Shown: positions 60,790 to 64,000 of the stretch, piece after piece | How the letters are laid out: each line of letters starts with the position of its first letter | Numbering within the stretch: position 1 is the first letter of the stretch | Assembly (NCBI RefSeq): GCF_004801405.1 | Contig: NZ_SSOB01000003.1 | Coordinates: forward strand, 1 to 64,000 | Length of the DNA: 64,000 bases | Origin: Cohnella fermenti | GTDB lineage: Bacteria; Bacillota; Bacilli; Paenibacillales; Paenibacillaceae | Reading direction: 5' to 3' | Notes under the pieces: model-generated | Told to the model about the DNA's origin: nothing | Seen by the model: only the letters and a program-made list of their open reading frames with translations | The model's database searches: none | Translations under genes and position numbers: made by a program

Positions 60790-62187
60790 ATGGCGAAGCA
60801 GATGCCTGAGATGGAAGAGTACAAGTACGGCTTCCGCGACGAGCACAAGGCCATTTTCCAATCGGGCAAGGGGCTGACTCCGGAGATCGTGCGCACGATC
60901 TCGGAGATGAAGGGCGAGCCGGAATGGATGCTGAACTTCCGTCTCAAGTCGCTGGAGCAATTCAATAAGATGAAGCTTCCCCGTTGGGGCGGCGATCTCG
61001 ACGGACTGGACTTCGACGACATTCAATACTACGTCAAGCCGTCCGAGAAGCAAGGCAAGACGTGGGAAGAAGTGCCGGAAGAGATCAAGGCGACCTTCGA
61101 CAAGCTGGGCATCCCGGAAGCCGAGCAGAAGTTCCTCGCCGGCGTCTCCGCGCAGTACGAGTCCGAAGTCGTCTACCACAACATGCAGGAGGACCTCGAG
61201 AAGCAAGGCGTTATCTTCATGGATACCGACTCCGCGCTTCGCGAGTATCCGGAGCTGTTCAAGGAATACTTCGCGACGGTCGTTCCGGCTGCGGACAACA
61301 AGTTCGCCGCTCTGAACAGCGCGGTATGGTCCGGCGGCAGCTTCATCTACGTGCCGAAGGGCGTCAAGTGCGAAATTCCGCTGCAGGCTTACTTCCGCAT
61401 CAACTCGGAGAACATGGGCCAATTCGAGCGCACGCTTATCATCGCCGACGAGGGCAGCTTCGTTCACTACGTTGAAGGCTGTACCGCTCCGGTATACAGC
61501 ACGAATTCGCTGCACAGCGCCGTCGTCGAGATCATCGTCAAGAAGGACGCCCGCGTCCGCTACACGACGATCCAGAACTGGGCCCCGAACATCTACAACC
61601 TCGTCACGAAGCGCGCCGTCGCCGAAGAGAACGCGACGATGGAGTGGGTCGACGGCAACATCGGCTCCAAGCTGACGATGAAGTACCCGGCCGTCATCCT
61701 GAAGGGCCGCGGAGCGAAGGGCATGGTGCTGTCCATCGCCGTCGCCGGCAAGGGCCAGCACCAGGACGCCGGCGCGAAGATGCTGCACCTGGCGCCGGAC
61801 ACGACGTCGACGATCGTCTCGAAGTCGATCTCCAAGCACGGCGGCAAGGTCACCTACCGCGGCATCGCGTCCTTCGGGCGCAACGCCGAGGGCGCGAAGT
61901 CGAACATCAAGTGCGACACGCTTATCCTCGACAACCTGTCGACGTCCGACACGATCCCGTACAACGAGATCATGAACGACAACGTCACGCTCGAGCATGA
62001 AGCGACCGTCTCCAAGGTGTCCGAGGACCAGCTCTTCTACCTGATGAGCCGCGGCCTCTCCGAAGCCGAAGCGACCCAGATGATCGTCATGGGCTTCATC
62101 GAGCCGTTCACGAAGGAACTGCCGATGGAGTACGCGGTCGAGATGAATCGACTTATCAAGTTCGAGATGGAGGGGAGCATAGGATAA
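60790..62187 (+). CDS. sufB: Fe-S cluster assembly protein SufB
   Basis: Main scaffold subunit of SufBCD, 465 residues, matching the usual Bacillota length. Strings include [20 protein letters not shown] near the start, [20 protein letters not shown] near 180-200, [20 protein letters not shown] near 225-245 and [20 protein letters not shown] near 360-380 with the catalytic Cys near 374. AGAAGGAGG nine bases upstream supports ATG 60790 rather than ATG 60781. The stop codon lies within a terminator palindrome, and an integrase gene of a mobile element begins just beyond, facing it. Confidence 0.97.
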   Translation: MAKQMPEMEEYKYGFRDEHKAIFQSGKGLTPEIVRTISEMKGEPEWMLNFRLKSLEQFNKMKLPRWGGDLDGLDFDDIQYYVKPSEKQGKTWEEVPEEIKATFDKLGIPEAEQKFLAGVSAQYESEVVYHNMQEDLEKQGVIFMDTDSALREYPELFKEYFATVVPAADNKFAALNSAVWSGGSFIYVPKGVKCEIPLQAYFRINSENMGQFERTLIIADEGSFVHYVEGCTAPVYSTNSLHSAVVEIIVKKDARVRYTTIQNWAPNIYNLVTKRAVAEENATMEWVDGNIGSKLTMKYPAVILKGRGAKGMVLSIAVAGKGQHQDAGAKMLHLAPDTTSTIVSKSISKHGGKVTYRGIASFGRNAEGAKSNIKCDTLILDNLSTSDTIPYNEIMNDNVTLEHEATVSKVSEDQLFYLMSRGLSEAEATQMIVMGFIEPFTKELPMEYAVEMNRLIKFEMEGSIG

Positions 62188-62209
62188 CCTTGATATATCA
62201 AGGTTTTTC
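62186..62209 (+). terminator. Rho-independent terminator of the suf operon
   Basis: The perfect palindrome AACCTTGATATATCAAGGTT (62186-62205) overlaps the sufB stop codon and is followed by TTTC. It may have been re-created or moved by the integration event. Confidence 0.8.
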
Positions 62210-62251
62210 GGCTCTCACTGGGGGATTTGTCCGGTTTTTGTCCGGTCTTGT
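62188..62251. other. Probable attachment-site region between sufB and the integrase
   Basis: The 64 bp between the sufB stop and the integrase stop should contain the attachment junction. TTTGTCCGGT is directly repeated at 62226 and 62237, 11 bp apart, as arm-type integrase or excisionase sites often are. The other junction lies outside the window, so the core cannot be defined. Confidence 0.45.
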
Positions 62252-63400
62252 TTAGAGGACGTATCGTGCGTAGAGGTTCAGGGCGTCGTCTTCAATCTTC
62301 TGCGTAACGTGCAAATACGTGTCCGCTGTGATCTTGACACTCTTGTGTCCAAGGCGCTCGGACACGTATTTTATATTTGCGCCGGCTTCGAGCAGGTGAA
62401 CGGCGTGGCTATGCCGCAGCGCGTGCGGAGAGAGGACGGGGACCCCGGCGCGCTTACAGACCGTTTTGAAATAGTCGCGGACAACGTTGGTACGCAGCCA
62501 GCGGCCGTCTTGCTGGAAGAATACGATGTCGCTTTCCGGGGCCTTGTAATGCGCATACCGCAGTACGACCTCTTTCCGGTTTATCCGATGCTTCTTTAGG
62601 ATCGCTATAGCCGCATCATCCATCTTGATCGTGCGGCCGCTGGTCGCGGTCTTCGGCGTGGACAGGTAAGGCTTCGAGTTAATCGGATAGACAAGTGTCT
62701 TGTTCACGGTGAGCGTCTTCTTGTCCAGATCGATGTCATTCCAGGTCAGAGCCAGAGCCTCGCCGATCCGCAGCCCTGTGCGCGACAGGAGTGTGAATAG
62801 GGCGGTGTACTGCATCGACTCCTGATACTTCGAATTCTTGACCGGCTTGGTGTGCTGCAAGAATAGGTCGAGCTGCTCGCGTGTGAAATACTGGACTTTG
62901 CCGGTCGCCTCCGTCTCTTTCGGGATCTTGATTTTCTGCAGCGGGTTTTCCCTGATGATGTTAAAGTCGTGAACGGCGTCATTCAAAGCGCTGGACATGA
63001 TGCTGTGAATCCGCCGAGTCGTTCCCTCGCTGTAATGCTGCCGCAGCTCGTTAATCCACTCCTGGTAATCATTCCTCGTGATGTCCCTCATCTTCAGATG
63101 GCCCCAGCGCGGGAGAATGTTAAGCCGCACATTGCGCTCCTGTACGCTGTACGTGATCGGCTTGACGTTCGGCTTCTTGTATACCTCCAGCCATTTGTCG
63201 AAGAATGTGCTGACAAGCTCGTTACCGTCGGGCGCGAAGCCGTAGTAAGCCAGCTCCAGCTCGGCGGCCGCCGCGGCTATCTTCGCCTCCGGCTTCGTCG
63301 TGAATCCTCCCTTCGTCTTCTCCTTCTGCTTGCCCGTTTTGCGTTCGATGTAGCTGATTCGATATTCCCACGTCGAGCCGCGTTTTCTGTAAAAGGCCAC
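62252..63400 (-). CDS. Tyrosine-family site-specific integrase (phage/ICE type)
   Basis: Integrase of 382 residues from GTG 63400 (AGAGGAGGACAAG upstream). N-terminal AP2-like arm-binding domain (1-55: YRKRGSTWEYRISYIERKTG), SAM-like core-binding domain (about 60-155: FFDKWLEVYK, RNVRLNILPRWG) and the catalytic domain (about 170-375). The catalytic set is complete: Arg211 (TGLRIGEAL), a Lys near 250, His326 and Arg329 (SPHALRHSH), His352 (RLGHKS) and Tyr362 (TYLHV). It resembles integrases of Bacillota phages and Tn916/ICE-like elements. Its position 64 bp from the sufB stop marks the end of an integrated element that continues to the right of the window. Confidence 0.95.
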   Translation of the reverse strand: MAFYRKRGSTWEYRISYIERKTGKQKEKTKGGFTTKPEAKIAAAAAELELAYYGFAPDGNELVSTFFDKWLEVYKKPNVKPITYSVQERNVRLNILPRWGHLKMRDITRNDYQEWINELRQHYSEGTTRRIHSIMSSALNDAVHDFNIIRENPLQKIKIPKETEATGKVQYFTREQLDLFLQHTKPVKNSKYQESMQYTALFTLLSRTGLRIGEALALTWNDIDLDKKTLTVNKTLVYPINSKPYLSTPKTATSGRTIKMDDAAIAILKKHRINRKEVVLRYAHYKAPESDIVFFQQDGRWLRTNVVRDYFKTVCKRAGVPVLSPHALRHSHAVHLLEAGANIKYVSERLGHKSVKITADTYLHVTQKIEDDALNLYARYVL

Positions 63401-63421
63401 GTCTTGTCCTCCTCTGGTTCG

Positions 63422-63691
63422 TTATTTGTAGACATCGCCGCGTGAACCCAAGTGAAGCACAGTGATTATGAGCTCATTCTGTTCGATACGGTAAATCAAG
63501 CGAAGGGACCCAATCCGCACACGATAATCATCGTTTAGGGTCCCCTGTAATGGCTTGACATCAGGCACGATAAAGGGATTACGGGCCAACTGCTCGACGA
63601 TGCTCCCTACTTGCTGCTGCCTCTTGCTGGTGAGCTTCTGGAGCGCCTTGAACGCCTCTTTGGTGAATTTCACCTTATAGGTGGAGGTCAC
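63422..63691 (-). CDS. RelE/ParE-family toxin
   Basis: Type II toxin of the RelE/ParE superfamily, 89 residues from GTG 63691 (GGGAGG upstream). The fold is recognisable: YKVKFTKEAFKALQKL at the start, VKPLQGTLNDDYRVRIGSLR in the middle and LIYRIEQNELIITVLHLGSR near the end, with the Arg and His/Lys positions of RelE-type ribosome-dependent nucleases. It overlaps the upstream antitoxin gene by 17 bases, the usual arrangement. Linked to an integrase, it likely stabilises the element. RNase versus gyrase target cannot be decided. Confidence 0.87.
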   Translation of the reverse strand: MTSTYKVKFTKEAFKALQKLTSKRQQQVGSIVEQLARNPFIVPDVKPLQGTLNDDYRVRIGSLRLIYRIEQNELIITVLHLGSRGDVYK

Positions 63692-63923
63692 GTTTAATGT
63701 CCTCCCAATCTAGAAGCTCATGGTTCGCAATGTCCAGTTCGGCTTGCTTGATGGCCTGCGCTTCGTCTTCGGTGAGCGGTGAGTTATCTGCTTCCCATTC
63801 TTCGTGAGCCTCCTGCTTCTTGCGCTGGGCCAGGTACTCCATAAAGTCCAGAGTCGAGTTCTGATCGGGCTCGGGCAGTTGGTGGAACAGGTGCAACAGC
63901 CTCTTGTCTTTGTCGATTGCCAT
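63675..63923 (-). CDS. Type II antitoxin, partner of the RelE/ParE toxin
   Basis: An 82-residue acidic protein from ATG 63923 (AAAGGAC upstream). It is helical, with RLLHLFHQLPEPDQNSTLDF at the start and EDEAQAIKQAELDIANHELL near the C terminus, ending in DWEDIKRDLHL. The sequence resembles antitoxins of the DUF2281/RelB-like group with a short N-terminal domain. It precedes and overlaps the toxin gene, so it would be made first, neutralise the toxin and probably autoregulate the pair. Confidence 0.83.
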   Translation of the reverse strand: MAIDKDKRLLHLFHQLPEPDQNSTLDFMEYLAQRKKQEAHEEWEADNSPLTEDEAQAIKQAELDIANHELLDWEDIKRDLHL

Positions 63924-63943
63924 TTGATTCAGTCCTTTCGGTT

Positions 63944-63971
63944 AATTTCAATCCACGCGCTGTGGGCACGA
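63944..63971 (-). other. Single sequence resembling a type I-C CRISPR repeat
   Basis: Read on the minus strand this 28-base segment starts GTCGTGCCCACA and ends GCGTGGATTGAAAT. Type I-C repeats typically begin GTCGC and end GTGGATTGAAAT and are about 32 bases. Only one copy is visible, with 29 bases left before the window edge, so an array is not demonstrated. Confidence 0.35.
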
Positions 63972-64000
63972 CGGTTCAAGCTATCGTTCGTCGTCCGCAT

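Overview
The window is high-GC DNA from a Bacillota bacterium, most likely Paenibacillaceae (Paenibacillus or Cohnella type). The evidence is the gene repertoire: sufCDSUB, yhbH, yunC, mtnKA, YesM/YesN-type two-component systems, an S-layer-homology surface protein and a ytm-type cysteine-conjugate operon. Purine-rich Shine-Dalgarno sequences with frequent GTG/TTG starts and U-tailed terminators agree. No rRNA or tRNA gene was seen.

Layout. 1-5.7 kb: helD, recQ and an M24 Xaa-Pro peptidase in one operon. 6.1-8.3 kb: proline dehydrogenase (minus) and a lactonase (plus). 8.3-10.7 kb: a repeat-dense stretch around one lipase gene. 10.7-19.7 kb: a LysR regulator and an eight-gene operon (polar amino acid ABC importer, two flavin monooxygenases, M20 deacylase, DinB-GNAT fusion) resembling the Bacillus subtilis ytmI-tcyJKLMN-ytmO-ytnJ-hipO set for salvage of S-modified cysteines. 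19.9-29.4 kb: sensor kinase and AraC-type response regulator, a CUT1-type sugar ABC importer behind a cre-like promoter, a Gfo/Idh/MocA dehydrogenase, and, after a repeat block, araM. 29.4-31.2 kb: divergent AraC regulator and ThuA-like protein. 31.3-41.7 kb: a 1381-residue SLH surface protein divergent from a BTAD response regulator and a hybrid kinase with two kinase modules, then a GntR-RCK_C regulator and a PadR/DUF2812 pair. 41.9-48.9 kb: efeUOB iron uptake behind a near-consensus Fur box, a Fur-family regulator and an OmpR/kinase pair. 49-56.8 kb: yhbH, DUF423, a PAS-GGDEF-EAL protein, an unknown gene, yunC, mtnA, mtnK and DUF1802. 57-62.2 kb: sufCDSUB. From 62.25 kb to the edge: an integrative element abutting sufB (tyrosine integrase, toxin-antitoxin pair, and one sequence resembling a type I-C CRISPR repeat at the very end).

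The most unusual signal is non-coding. Seven intergenic loci carry tandem repeats with a period of 51-52 bp (one as 104-bp doublets), although at least three of the repeat sequences look unrelated to each other. Five of the loci share a short hairpin core with an A-rich loop (TATGCGAAAAATCGCATA type). One 52/104-bp array lies inside a copy of a second repeat family, an inverted-repeat element present three times. The chemistry of several operons converges on sulfur and iron: cysteine-conjugate salvage, methionine salvage (mtnKA), Fe-S assembly (suf) and iron import (efe).
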